From the NCBI GenBank assembly GCA_963170055.1, contig CAUJGJ010000397.1, forward strand, positions 11,884,301-11,948,300: a DNA stretch of 64,000 bases, written 5' to 3'. The notes under the pieces are model-generated. The model was not told the origin of the DNA, ran no database searches, and saw nothing but the letters and a program-made list of their open reading frames with translations. This document shows, in pieces, positions 11,454-23,169 of the stretch. The position numbers and the translations under genes are program-made. The DNA is from Halisarca cf. caerulea (lineage: Eukaryota; Porifera; Demospongiae; Chondrillida; Halisarcidae). Position 1 is the first letter of the stretch. Each line of letters begins with the position of its first letter.

Positions 11454-11816
11454 ATGTTTATGCAGTTACAAAACTGTGACTCTTCCGATAGCAGAGTTGA
11501 AACTGGAGGCAAGATGAACATTTGCAAGTTTGCTGAGGAAAACAAGAAATTGCGTGAGTTATTGAGGACTTTTGGCTCGTTCAATCCAGATTCCCTCATA
11601 CAACACCCAGCATGGGTAAACGTCCATGGTATTGTTTACAAAGTGACAGGTGTTGTGGTCACTGGCGTGAACGGAGGGATGCCAACTTTTGGAAAAATTA
11701 CAGATGTTGTCATTGTCAATGAATTTTCTGTGTTATTGTTTGTGAACCTATTGAAGACCAAATATTTGGATATGCATTGTTTTGTATATGTTGTTGAATA
11801 TCTTGCCGATGAGTAG
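11454..11816 (+). pseudogene. CACTA Tnp2-like C-terminal block
   Basis: This block encodes 120 residues and includes AWVNVHGIVYKVTGVVV and PTFGKITDVVIV. These match the C-terminal segment of animal CACTA/Tnp2-like proteins (W..V.G..Y......PxFGKI). It lies in the order and orientation expected from the upstream block, with sequence missing between them. The role of this segment is unknown. It ends at a TAG at 11814. Confidence 0.55.
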
Positions 11817-12384
11817 TGTGACCTTATTAAGGCTCAATCCCTGGATTATCCTTGTATTTTGCACCTGTACAGAATTAACACTAACAGTCAGGATCGTTAT
11901 GTATGGCTGAAATATGGTATTGAATTGTAATGTGTGGCTAATAACTTGCGTGCATGATTGCATGTAACTAATTTGAATATTTATGGTGCATCTGAATTAA
12001 TAATGGAGAGTGACCATACATAGTCTAAACATACATATATAATTATGTGCACCTGAATGATGAAAGGGTGTATAAAATCCATTTAAAAATGGTGAAAGGA
12101 TGTAGGATTGACACAGGATCGTGCAAAAAGCTATTATCAAAAAAGGATTCTCCAAAAACACTATGCAAATTCCTACATCACGCATGTGCAGCACATTATA
12201 CAGTACATATGTGCTGTGAGATGTAGGAATTTGCACAGTGTGCACTCAGTCCAACTAAATTCTGTCTAGCCCTATACCTGTCTAGCCTCATGTATGTGTA
12301 GCCCTACGCAGGTGTGACATGTCCCACATGTGAGGTGTTAACAAAATGGCCGCCCTAAAGTCGGCTCAAATCCCCCCCCCCCCG

Positions 12385-12452
12385 TTTTTAGGGGCTGCCA
12401 CAGGCAGCCCCTATATTGTTTTCATTTGGACTTCCGGTGTGTAACGCTCGTC

Positions 12453-12491
<39 letters not shown>

Positions 12492-12747
12492 GGATTTGAA
12501 GAAAAGTCTTATACTAGAGAATTTATATAATAGTAATAGAGAAGTATGAATTTATACAGAAATGAGTTATAGGAATTGTTTTGAAAACAATTGCCAAATA
12601 TGGCAATTGTTTTCAAAACAATTGTCCAGTTACAATAAACAGTATGTTCAATGAATGTTCAGCTGTGCACTTACACTCCAATGCTTTGCAAGTGATTTGA
12701 GTGCGTGGGGCGGCAGCCCCCACGAGTTTTTAACTCCAATTACTTGT
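12385..12747 (+). repeat. hairpin-ended repeat, divergent short copy
   Basis: The head hairpin GGGGCTGCC-aca-GGCAGCCCC (12391-12411) is followed by CTATATTGTTTT, an ETS-like CTTCCGG and a (TA)n tract at 12457-12486. The tail is AAGTGATTTGAGT, a GC-rich hairpin and ACTCCAATTACTTG (12689-12745). This is the same head/tail plan as copies at 22.7, 31.0, 51.9 and 63.2 kb, but strongly diverged. Confidence 0.6.
12572..12627. repeat. near-perfect 25-bp palindrome
   Basis: GGAATTGTTTTGAAAACAAT and its inverse complement are separated by only AATA. Each arm is itself partly palindromic (ATTGTTTTGAAAACAAT), so cruciform or foldback structure is likely. Confidence 0.85.
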
Positions 12748-12883
12748 TCTTCTGTTCTGTAAGGTTAAAGTTTTTGAGGAGGTTTCCAGACATAATTACA
12801 ACTATTAAATGCTACATTTCTGATATATTCGTGTTCTGAAGTCTTCACATAGTTAGGGAAATAATAGTTAATTCGGACCTATT

Positions 12884-13200
12884 AAAATCGTTTCAGTTGA
12901 AAAGGCGGTCATGTAAACGATCCTAGAAAGGAGCCATACTGAGTCAGTAGACTTCTAACATAAATATCTAAATTTTCACCGTTGGATACTTTTGATAAAC
13001 CTCTTTGTTTGCGAGATGTCCATCAAAATGTTGTTTTCGGCAGAAAGTAAAGCCACAAACCCGTGGACATGTCGGGAATGGAGCATTTGATCAAAAGTAT
13101 CCAACGGTGAAAAGTTACCATTGTCACTGGTGATCTCTATTTCGAAATATGGCTACGCTAAACAGCCGTTTACATGACCGCCTTTTCGAAAGAAATTCAG
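12884..13200. repeat. foldback MITE with two nested inverted repeats
   Basis: The outer arms are TTGAAAAGGCGGTCATGTAA (12897) and its inverse at 13168-13190. The inner arms are TTTTCACCGTTGGATACTTT (about 12974) and its inverse at about 13090-13115. No coding potential is seen. Confidence 0.75.
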
Positions 13201-13714
13201 CCCTTGATGAAGCCTGTCTCCTCGACCATGATCACAAGGTTGTCACGATATAATTATGATGTCACCATAAATGGAGCCTCGATGAGGATTTCGGCCAAGT
13301 GCAGTAGATCGCGTTCGAAACTGTTTCGTTCTTCTTTCGTAGCTGCTAGCTGTTTCTAACGATCGTGAAGCTCTCCAATCAGCCTATTGTCCACTAATCC
13401 GCTTAGAATATTTCCATAGTCACAATGGACCACATGACTAGCACGCACACTCCCTGTATTAGGTGTTAGTAGTGTATCAAATTCCTCATAAACCACAAAA
13501 CGCCCCTCAACTTCCTCAAAGTGGACATGTCATACCTGCGTATGCTCGTCTAGCCCTATGTCTTGCCCTTTGCCCACCTAGCCCTGTACCAGTTTTGCAA
13601 CTTACCCTTGTTCCAAGTGTTTTTGGATAATCGTTTTGTGATAATGGCTTTTTGCACGATCCTGTCTCAATCCTACATCCTTTCACCATTTTTAAATGGT
13701 TTTGTACACCCTTG

Positions 13715-14850
13715 TTCATGCGGTTTTTCCTTTTATAGCGAAACGGTTGCTTGCATAGGTTTCCACTGCAGTTGACAGCAAACACGATCAAATCTTGTAA
13801 GATAAAGAAACTAGAAATCTATGCAGTTACCTGACTAATATCAATGTACCCATCTAGTAACAAATGCTTGAACAAAAAGAGCGCTGAAGTCGACGATCAT
13901 CAAAGTCTGTACAGACCTTGTGTACGTATGCGTACGTCTAGTCTCGTGTAGCCATTTCGCTGATCCAGCGAATGTATGGGATTTGCCTATTCAGTTTTTC
14001 TCACTTTAGAAGTGTAGGTGTTGCTTCAAAACCTACAAAAGGCACTTCACGCTAACAATTGGAGCTCACTGGTGAAAGATGAGACCTCTGGACCCTTCGT
14101 GGCGACCTGACGCTCAGTTCGAAAAAATGACGAGAAGAATAAGAACAAGAATAAGAAGAATCTTAAAATGGTACTGGTGTTGCAGAGCCATATATTTTTG
14201 TCTAAAATTTCAAAGTTCTTTAAAGAAATTGGCCTACAAAGGGTTTTAACTATTCCATCTTATAGCTAGTGTGTCAAAAGGCACCGATATCACTTCGAAA
14301 TGTTGCTAACTGTACTGCATCATTAGTTTTCCGATGAAAACAAAATTTGCACTAATGTATGGCGGCCATGTTTTTCCGTGTCAATCCTACACATGGAATA
14401 CATTATTGCATGCATGCACAGCTGTTGACCTAGACAGCTAGACTTTATGCATAATTTTGTTAGTACAATTGAGGAATTGAGTCAAAATTGCTACTTAACA
14501 AATGGTAATTCAACTGAAGCAGAATGTTAAAACAACTAAACAAGTATTGTATTAAACTAAGAAATATTAAAATAACAAATCTTTGTTAAAATAACCTACA
14601 AAGAGAAATAACTACAATAGTGTTCAAAATAACAATGATGCTTGTTGTTAAAACAACTAAACAAGTGTCGCATTAACTAAAAATGTTAAAATAACAAATT
14701 TTTGTTAAAATAGCCTACAAAAAGAAAAATAACTACAATAATTTTTAAAATAACAATGATGTTTGTTGTTAAGTCAACTAAGGGTATTCAAGATAGCCTT
14801 CATTTTTTACTGTGCACGTATGGAGCAACCTAAGAGAAACAGCTTCTATA
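13715..14850. other. noncoding stretch with an AT-rich tandem duplication
   Basis: No gene is recognised. A unit of about 119 bp beginning GTTAAAACAACTAAACAAGT is present twice, diverged, at about 14527-14645 and 14646-14770. A short GAATAAGAA-rich tract lies at 14135-14160. Confidence 0.6.
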
Positions 14851-15410
14851 TACAGTGCTCCAACCCTAAAGGTTCCATTCTTAATAGTATAAGAAAATGG
14901 CTTGTTCAGCTACAGGCTGGCTTGAAACATGTGATATTACCCTTCTTTGGGTTTATGGGTATTAATTTTATGAATGATGGACGTGGCATGAGGTCACGTG
15001 ATACTGTCTGTGAATTAATTAGCCATATTTAAAATCCTGTTTTTAGATCTTTTATTTGTGCAAGAAATCGTAGATAAGACCCCAAATTCCCACAAAAGCA
15101 TTTTCTGAACATCTTACAGCTTCTGCCTGGTCCACATTCTCACATAAACCTCCGGGGGGTAGTTACTAGCAAAACTATTAAATATTTGCACCAAAAGTGT
15201 TTAGATGGGATTTCACGATTGCTTGCGAGTTAAGAGTCCCAACGACATAAGCGAGTACTCGAATAGTTGTGCAATCATTAAATAGTATTCATTGGTTTAC
15301 CATTATAACTGCTATCATAGTACGCTAACGATTAGGCAATGCCAAAAAAATTGCGCTTGCGGTAACAATTGTTCACGTCATGTCACATGAAGTCACGTGT
15401 TGAATAGCAC

Positions 15411-15688
15411 GTGCATATTATTTCGCACCTTGTCGGCGAAGAAATGGATTCTGTCGTGTTGGCTTCTTTTACAACTTGTGCTAAAGGTATCAAGTTTTAC
15501 GATGTTTTGCTGCAGTCTTTAGTTCCAGGGATCAGTGTAATTCTCCGGAGACAGCCAAGTTGTTTTGATGCTAACGCTGTCGGTCTTATACTGCCATCAA
15601 GAGGATTCGCTTTCTTAGGACACCTGGACAAGCAAGCAGCACATTTTGTAACAAAAGTGTTGTCAAGTCCGAGATGGGAGACGAAAGC
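15411..15688 (+). CDS. HIRAN-domain protein, first coding exon
   Basis: The ATG at 15411 (or the internal ATG at 15444) opens about 92 residues. Most are a HIRAN domain: KGIKFYDVLLQSLVPGISVI, then RRQPSCFDANAVGLILP (the PxxxxDxNAV core) and FLGHLDKQAAHFVTKVL. HIRAN domains bind DNA ends in HLTF/Rad5-type remodellers, and stand-alone ones occur in many genomes. The exon ends at GC|GTGAGT (donor 15689), and TTGTTGCAG at 15743-15751 is a good acceptor. The downstream part would encode a Ser/Thr or Gln/His repeat tract, depending on phase. It lies 424 bp from, and faces, the transposase gene. A role as a transposition cofactor is inferred from this conserved arrangement. It could also be a captured host exon. 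Confidence 0.72.
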
Positions 15689-15777
15689 GTGAGTTATTCC
15701 TATCCAAATTTATTAAAAAACTTTTTGTACACTTGTGAGATTTTGTTGCAGGTCCATGTCTTCGCGGGAATATGCCC

Positions 15778-15905
15778 TGCAGACAGCAGCACAGAGACAC
15801 TGTTGAGCAGGAGCACGGGGACACTGTTGGACAGCAGCACAGCGACACTGTCAGACAGTAGCATGGAAACACTGTCGGACAGCAGCACAGAGACACTTTC
15901 AGGCA
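15778..15905 (+). repeat. 24-bp tandem repeat in putative second exon of HIRAN gene
   Basis: Five imperfect copies of a 24-base unit (GACACTGTTGGACAGCAGCA type). As 24 is a multiple of three, all frames stay in register, giving SSTETLSD-like repeats in one frame. Such a tract is typical of a disordered coding linker. Confidence 0.7.
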
Positions 15906-16111
15906 ACGAGACATGTTAATTGTAAGTAAATGTACATTTTCATTGATAAACACGTCTGTGAGATTGGTATGTTTTCACAACACAGTCAATGTCAAAAGCA
16001 CAATGTCCCTCCCTATACCCCTTTTCGTAATCATAAATAGTCAAAAAAATTTCTTGATTAGACTTGCATCCACCGAGTTAAGTGACTCAGGCACTAACTT
16101 TCGCAGTTGCA

Positions 16112-17720
16112 CTATAGTTCCATTGGTGTACTTAAGTACCTTCTTTTGGCATCACACCATGCCCTCTCTATAGGGTTTAATTCACAGTGGAATTTTGATA
16201 TAAAAATACATTTGTGACCTTTCTCTTCCACCAATTTCTGCACTATAGGTTTCTCATTCAGAAAATCCTGATGTGATGCCAACTCCTCCCGCATCTGTTT
16301 TGCAGTCCAGCCACTTGTATCAATGCCACATTCTTCAAGAACAATTTTCATTCCCTTTGGTTGAACATCTGGTAGGATGAGGCTCTGTATTTCTCCTTGC
16401 CAGATAGTATCCCTCATCTTCATCTGTTTTCCACCTGGACCCACATTCATTGAATTAACGTTCAGTGCATCACTTCATAATTTCCTGTGCGAGGGGGCAT
16501 TGTCAAATAGAAAGATGGCTTGGACACCAGGATACTTTGCCTCAAAGATGTCAATGGCTTTCTCCACTTGTACCACAAATTGTTCATTGGTGAAATATCC
16601 ATCTTTTTGATGCTCCAACATTTTTCTAGCTTCCATTGCATCAATTTTCAGATAGCCATTGACCTCATTGATGAAATCCGACACCATGATGGCTTGTCCT
16701 ATTGATTTCTGCCGTAAAACTGTGTTTGTACCATCGTTCCAATAGGATGACTGCTGTGCATTAGCATAAAAGGTGCTTTCATCGTGGTAGACATGGATTG
16801 TCGGGCACTCTTCCTCATTCAAGACATTTTGGCTGCCGTAACGTCTTTGATCAACATCATCAAGAATGTCCAAGTATTCATTCCTGGCAGACACAACATC
16901 GTCTCGCTCATGGCCATCAAAATAGACTTCTTTCCCTGTGCTCTTTTGTTTGAATCCTAACTTGTGGAGCCATTGCCGAGCTGTCTCTTCATGTACCTCA
17001 TGACCCCAAGTATGTGCCACCCAATCTGCAAAGGACTTGCAGGTCATATTTGGTGACCCTTTTTTGTTTGCATTCAACCGCACGTACTCTCGTGCCTCGT
17101 TTTGAAACTCGACACATGTAAACAATGACACAGTTTTGACGTGGTTTCCTCGTCGTGAGCTGGACATCAAATCCTGAAGTACATCCCTATCTATTGGGCA
17201 TGACTGGCTAACTTCCAGGAATTGTGTCGTCCAGTTTCGTACAGTTCTGGAACTTACACCTGTGATTTCAGCACTCAAATCTGCTGCTTGGAGGATTCCC
17301 ATGCCAGTCTTGTGTGCTTGTATTAATGTATGTATTGCCAAAGCCTTTCTTGTTTCAGTTGTCAACCTCCTTTCAACAAACACTGCTAGGGTCTCTGTAG
17401 TTCCACTGTTTGTTTTTTTTCAGTAGCGTGTTAAGTGTCGGGTTGGTTGGCTCACTGTGGCTTGTATTTTTCTTTAATTCTCTGATTTTGACAGCTTTCT
17501 GAGGGTTACCTCTAGGCTGTTTTGTTGCAAAGGATGCAGTACTTTCAGAGAGCTTCACATTTGCTTGCACAGATGATTCTCTCTTTGCAGGTAGCTGTCC
17601 TGTGATCTGGACTTCGGACAGGACCACATGAATACCCCTCTTCCGTCGTTTGGTGTTTAAAAACACCGTTTTTTGGTGTTCAGAAACACCGTTGTCCAAA
17701 AAATTGCTAGCATTCTCCAT
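16112..17720 (-). pseudogene. Tc1/mariner-superfamily DDE transposase, two lesions
   Basis: The ATG is at 17720. About 115 basic residues precede a frame break near 17380. The next block (17383 downward) has a helix-turn-helix region (GMGILQAADLSAEITGVSSR), a second DNA-binding part (WLHKLGFKQKSTGKEVYFDG) and the catalytic core. The first Asp lies in VYHDESTFYAN and the second in AIFLFDNAPSH. After an in-frame TGA at 16472-16474 the third acidic residue follows in KFHCELNPIERAWCDAKRR. The D, D, E triad is thus complete in sequence, but two lesions prevent one full-length product. It resembles a DDE_3-like family found in fungi, sponges and cnidarians. It would act on the 25-bp ends of the surrounding element. 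Confidence 0.85.
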
Positions 17721-18003
17721 CGCTGTATTCTCCCGTACAATACGTCGAAACTCCCGCTTCCAAAATATTATTGGTTACATGCTGACATGTGATCACGAAC
17801 GTCATTCATTACAAATGGCTGATTTCGCCTATTCTTCAGTACGCGATTTTCGAGAAAACTCGCGAAGAGTAATCGAAGGCTCGTATTCATCAGCGAAGAC
17901 CGGTTTTATAGAATTGAGCTCATTTGTAGGAGAAAAAGGAAGTTTGAAACGATCTATATGTTGTTTCCCGAAGGTGGAACCTTTAGGATTGGAGCACTGT
18001 ATA

Positions 18004-18264
18004 CTACTTAACAATAGTGAGCTTTTGCTTGTCCTTGGCAATGAACCCTTCTTCCTCATCAATCCACTCTTCAAAGTCCTCACTATACTCCTGAACCAGT
18101 AATTTGCTCTTGCTCTTTACCTCACAAAAATGTTGCCATGCCAACTCCAATGTTTCCTTCAAGTCAGAACGATGTCCCTCAGCTGAAAGCATTACTTTCT
18201 CCTTGCTTTCTCCATGAGCTAGCAGTACTTTTCTGGTGCTGATCATCACTAGTGACTTGTACAA
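18004..18264 (-). CDS. small ubiquitin/PB1-like N-terminal exon (tentative)
   Basis: An 86-residue frame immediately right of the second TA element. KVLLAHGESKEKVMLSAEG, LAWQHF and LLVQEYSEDFEEWIDEE have the alternating pattern of a ubiquitin-fold (PB1- or CIDE-like) domain with an acidic loop. Similar small domains begin many uncharacterised proteins in sponges. The frame ends KLTIVK; a possible donor (GTTAAG) lies exactly at the end, so this may be a first exon whose downstream part was separated by the transposon insertion. The family assignment comes from general pattern recognition only. Confidence 0.45.
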   Translation of the reverse strand: MYKSLVMISTRKVLLAHGESKEKVMLSAEGHRSDLKETLELAWQHFCEVKSKSKLLVQEYSEDFEEWIDEEEGFIAKDKQKLTIVK

Positions 18265-18682
18265 CTAAACTAAACAGGCGCTACCACTGTATGCATGCGT
18301 GAATGAAAGTAGCAGCTGAGCACTCACAACGATGATAGATCTCATTGTTTCCCAGGTATTCGGTGGGAGAATATTAGCTACTTGTATAGTCTATATCTGT
18401 AGTTGTATAGTTCGTGGAGTGGATGAGGACTCTAGCTAGGCTGCCAATGAATGATCATGAATGAGGGTTCAAAATTCTTTTGTCCCTTATGCAACAAGTA
18501 CACTAGCGTTTGGCGCCATAACAGATTTTAACCATTTTTAGGGAAGTGAAGCAACTAAAGAGCTTAAAATTGCCAACGCAACGTAATTAAGGAAACTTTC
18601 TGATGATAACAGCCTCAAGACATTTCATAGAGAGCGTATTAAGCTGGACACGCTATTCTCTGAATGTGCCGAGAAGGTAAAA
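18265..18682. other. noncoding interval
   Basis: No open frame or repeat of note was seen. Confidence 0.5.
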
Positions 18683-19282
18683 TTGCCATTTTACTTTGAC
18701 AAAATACTAATTCAGTCCGTGGCTGATGTTTATTGCTGGCAAGGAATAAGTTGCAAAGTGGTCGGCATTGTTCCCATTGTATCCTCAGATGTTCCTTCCA
18801 GACGTCTGACAACTGTGGAACTAAATGCTATAACGTATACCTCTGGGTACGTTATACACAAGCTTCAAAAACAGCATGAATACGATCGTGATGTCTCAGG
18901 TGCATTGACTGACTTATTAGAGGGATGACGTTTCAACTATGGATCAATGCCTGCAACCAACTCAGTTTTCTATGACATGGTCACCACCTATTTGAGAAAG
19001 GCTGACAGAGGTTCTCTAGTTCGGCTTTCAGAACCAGTTATCCAGCTTTTCCTTTGTATTGAAGATCACGCATACCAATATGCAAAGAATTTGTTTCAAG
19101 AATCATCAAGAGGGGAAAGTAAGCCATGCAAGCAGAATGCTGTTCTAGTTGCATGTACTGAGAAAGAAATTGCTGCCAAGGGGTTTGCTGCTTGTATGTT
19201 GGAGGAGGAGAAATCACAAGCTTTATTGGAAGGGATTGTCACCTTGTGGATTGACTTAAGAATCCACTCCTACACGTCATAA
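18683..19282 (+). pseudogene. C-terminal fragment of an uncharacterised transposon-type protein
   Basis: Two open blocks in one frame are separated by TGA at 18926-18928; CGA would remove the stop. The first contains ELNAITYTSGYVIHKLQKQ and the second LVRLSEPVIQLFLCIEDHAY and ends GIVTLWIDLRIHSYTS. This pairing (a TSGYV block, then an LWxxxR ending) is seen in a group of uncharacterised proteins multiplied in cnidarian and sponge genomes, which suggests a mobile origin. No catalytic motif is visible and I do not assign a function. Confidence 0.5.
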
Positions 19283-19438
19283 CAGTTGGAACACTTCAAG
19301 CAAACAAGTGATTCGAGTTTAAAAAACTCATGGGCCACCTACGGCCCTGGAAACTCGAATCACTTGGAGATTATCCTCACAGAATTGAAAGATCCCTGAG
19401 TAATATATGGCTTTGTGTAGTGAGGTATAATTATAAAA

Positions 19439-19895
<457 letters not shown>

Positions 19896-20291
19896 ACGTA
19901 CTCTTTCAGCATGTCTATTTAATATATTTTATGTTCCTTTTCTAACCATGTAGGCAACCAACAACCAGCCCACATGGCAGCAATAACATTTTCCAAGTAA
20001 AACTTCATCATTTATTCCTTTTATTAATATTATTATTATTCTTAACCCTCTCTTATTTATTCCTATTATATATTAATTTATATACATTATAATTCTACAG
20101 TATAATTGTATATATTATTATATTCATGACATTATTTACATACTAATTATTACTAAACCATTACAATAAAATATAAATTACAATGATATATAACAGTATT
20201 TCAACAAATTATAAATCCATGCATAATACAGTCAATCATAGAAAACATGTACACAGTAGTTTTTCAGAATCAAGTTAGATTCTTTGCATAC

Positions 20292-20885
20292 GCATGTGGG
20301 ACATGTCCATTCGCACTTGAATGGCTTCCGAAAGTGGGCGATTTCGTTGCTAACAAATTCGCTTTTTCTCTCTAATGTGTATCAGAAATGGCAAGCAACC
20401 ACATTTAGACTGTATGAACACATTTAAGCTAAACATTTAACTAGTTTTCAACCAAATTCTCCGTACATCTTTCAAATACTTGCCGCTTTTCCGAGCAGCT
20501 GTATTTAGCAGTTATTCCTCTCAAGTAAATCGAAACTTAGGCCTAGAGACACAGAATATGGACTAAACTGTCCCAAATAAGGCTACCCAATATTCTACCG
20601 ATGGGGGTTTTGTTTACTGAACTAGTTTTCAAGATAATCAACAAATACTAAAAATGTACTAAAATAACCAGCAATAACTCTTTGGAAACTCGCGGCATCA
20701 AAATCCCCATCGGTGAAAAGTTGAAGGGTTCGATATAGATTATAATAAAACACTCAGAAGCTTCCTACGTTGATCCGCTGATTTACTTGACGACATGGCA
20801 TTTTGCAAGAAGGATTCGCTTAGCTAAGGGCCGATTATCACATGATAGCCATGTGACATGAGTTGTGACGTAATCGCATATTGCC
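20292..20885 (+). repeat. short interspersed element, GTGGGACATGTCC family
   Basis: It begins GCATGTGGGACATGTCC and ends near ATGATAGCCATGTGACATGA. The middle has an inverted pair, CCGATGGGGGTTTTG (20599) and CAAAATCCCCATCGG (about 20700). A second copy lies inverted at 60170-60758, with matching interior such as GTGAAAAGTTGAAG. No coding potential. The 20.0-20.29 kb flank is AT-rich with no gene. Confidence 0.65.
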
Positions 20886-21081
20886 CTTACAATTTCACCA
20901 AAGGTCTTCAGAATCAGTACTTCAGTCTATATTCTGAACATGAAAAGAAAGAACAATAAACAATGAAACCACAAAAGGACACATACATACACACACACAG
21001 CCGAACCTCTTCTCTACACACCTGGTTCCACTTCAGCATGGTACTATAACCAATGTGGTGTATCAAGTGATTGCAAATAGG

Positions 21082-21158
<77 letters not shown>

Positions 21159-21163
21159 GACAC

Positions 21164-21238
<75 letters not shown>

Positions 21239-21468
21239 CACAAACATACAAATAAACCCTTACAATTTCACCAAACGCCTTCAGAAACAATGCTTTAGTC
21301 TATATTCTGAACATAAAAAAAGAAAGAACAATAATCAATGAAACCACAAAAGCACACACACACACACAGTGGAACTTCTTCACCACACACCTGGTTCCAC
21401 TAAAGCATGCTACTATATGTTGTATCAAACACACACACACACACACACAAACACCATACATACTCAAT

Positions 21469-21518
<50 letters not shown>
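21082..21518 (+). repeat. (CA)n microsatellites within repeated 370-bp modules
   Basis: CA arrays at about 21082-21245 and 21430-21518. The sequence between them (TCTATATTCTGAACAT..., CACACACCTGGTTCCACT) repeats the sequence at 20920-21060, so this is a tandem duplication of a module about 370 bp long that contains a CA array. Confidence 0.8.
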
Positions 21519-22758
21519 AAACAACATAGATACATACATACACAAATGCGAAAATATCCAAAACAACTACTTGAAGAAATTCTTTTTCACTGAAGGCCTG
21601 CTCTCACAAAACCTCACCGAAACACTTGTCATACAAGTTCAACCGTTTGAAAACGGTGCTAATTCCAAACAGAGCTTTCATCTCTCATCCTACCTGCCTG
21701 TTCCCCAAACTTTTTTGGATCTTCCCGTTGTTTCCATACTTTCGCGGTTCAAAAGTTTTCTTCTCATCCAAACATCTGTGTCCTATTCTCTGACGTGTTG
21801 AACCATAGTATCTATGGTTAGAGGACCTAAGCAAACACACATACACAAGATTACACACACACGTACGCAAAAATATCCACGAAAACACATTGAGAAACTA
21901 GTTTATTAAATACCTGCTCATACTAAACGTCGTTAAAACACTTTCACATGAGCGTTCAAGCACTCCATAATTGTTAAGTAAAAGACAAAACGCTTTCCAC
22001 ACTCATCTTACCTGTTTCCGAAGCTTTCTTTAGCCTTTTCTTCATTTCCATGGGCTTCCGCGGTAGTGTAAGGTACAATGTCTCAGTAAAATCATCCTTC
22101 CAAGAACGTTTCCGTCCTAAATGCTTCGTCAAAGTTCTCTTCCTTGTTGGATGAGTCGGCGTAACAGCTTCTGTCAGTTTTCGAGTCATTTCACAACTTC
22201 TAAAACGAAGACAACAACTTTAAACCACTTGCTCTACCCCCAAAAATTAAAGGCAAACGGAAATTCTCAGAGCGAGTTGAATCTTTGTGATTAACTCTCA
22301 ATCCAAATCTTTAGGTCTTAAAGATTCTTCGTTGACGAAAACAGAAGCAAATACACAAAATTCACTGAATAATACCAACGACTTGACTACCGCCTAAAAG
22401 TCCGCCATGTTGTTGACATATATATATATTGTTTTTACTTTTTCGGTGAAAGTAAAAACAATATAGGGCTGCCTTCGGCGGCCCAAAAACGGACTGAGAA
22501 AGACATTGAAGCAAAATCACAAAAGTACAGGTCACTTTGCATATATTATCAAATCGCATATTTTGAAATCACTCGAGAGATAAGTCATTGTAGGTCGTTA
22601 TGGCGCTAACAGCATTCGGATATCTTACTCTGTTCAGAAGATATGCTCCATTTACTAGCCTATACTAGCAATCAGTTAATTCGTGAATGAGGAATTTTGA
22701 TGACGTCACATACCCATAATATGGCTGCCACGGATTGTATCCATGTGTACTATATTGT

Positions 22759-22832
22759 TTTTGGGCCGCCGGAAGGCGGCCCTATATTGTTTTTACTTTC
22801 ACCGGAAGTGTCCAGAACGTCCGGAACGATGT

Positions 22833-22887
<55 letters not shown>

Positions 22888-23098
22888 AACAACATGGCGG
22901 ACGGGAAGTCGGTACAAAATCTTTCGGCTATATTTCGGTGAAATTCATTTGTTTGCGCCTGATTTTATCAGCGAAGGGTCTTTTAGACCAGAAGAGTTCT
23001 TCGAAATATTATTTTAGTCAATAACGCCGATTTCCAAGCGATTCGAGTTTCCAGGGCCGTAGGCGGCTCACGAGTTTTTTAAACTCGAATCGCTTGTT
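22759..23098 (+). repeat. hairpin-ended repeat, short form
   Basis: Head hairpin GGGCCGCC-ggaa-GGCGGCCC (22763-22782), then TATATTGTTTTTACTTTCAC, the ETS-like ACCGGAAGTG, two CGTCCGGAAC-like boxes, (TA)n, and the YY1-like CAACATGGCGGAC. The body is about 130 bp and the tail hairpin ends CGCTTGTT. From the ATG of the YY1 box runs a short frame (MADGKSVQNLSAIFR) that is nearly kept in the copies at 23.5 and 52.0 kb. Confidence 0.78.
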
Positions 23099-23137
23099 AC
23101 TTTCACCAGAAGTGTCCCGAATGTCCGGAACGATGTC

Positions 23138-23169
<32 letters not shown>

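Larger units (their letters stand above)
9310..11816 (+). mobile_element. animal CACTA/EnSpm-like coding remnant
   Basis: Three coding blocks in the same orientation match the order of an animal CACTA/Tnp2-like protein: an N-terminal RRSAMFILKMREKHSTSQVA block, the PFI/PLG/HPK central blocks, and a WVNVHGIVYK C-terminal block. No CACTA terminal repeats were found, so the ends are uncertain. The first intron contains a long (TG)n tract. Confidence 0.72.
12062..13714. mobile_element. nested element with about 100-250 bp inverted arms
   Basis: The arm 12062-12172 (AAAGGGTGTATAAAATCCAT, GGATGTAGGATTGACACAGG) reappears inverted at 13614-13714. A second inner inverted segment pairs 12290-12332 (TACGCAGGTGTGACATGTCC) with 13515-13560. 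The 1.2 kb between the arms is occupied by two further repeats (12385-12747 and 12884-13200). No coding sequence is seen. It is a non-autonomous inverted-repeat transposon of unknown class that later received insertions. Confidence 0.65.
14853..17999. mobile_element. second TA-flanked DNA transposon with HIRAN gene and DDE transposase
   Basis: A 25-bp terminal inverted repeat (CAGTGCTCCAACCCTAAAGG..., one mismatch between ends) bounds 3,147 bp. TA flanks both sides (14851-14852, 18000-18001), as in Tc1/mariner-type elements. The plus strand carries a HIRAN-domain coding exon and the minus strand a DDE transposase gene, convergent. The termini and transposase are unrelated in sequence to the element at 4423-7399, yet the gene plan is the same. 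Confidence 0.88.

Noticed and set aside
14127..14162. SINE with an (AAGAAT)n tail
   Set aside because: A GAATAAGAA tract is present but no tRNA-like A/B box or second copy was recognised.
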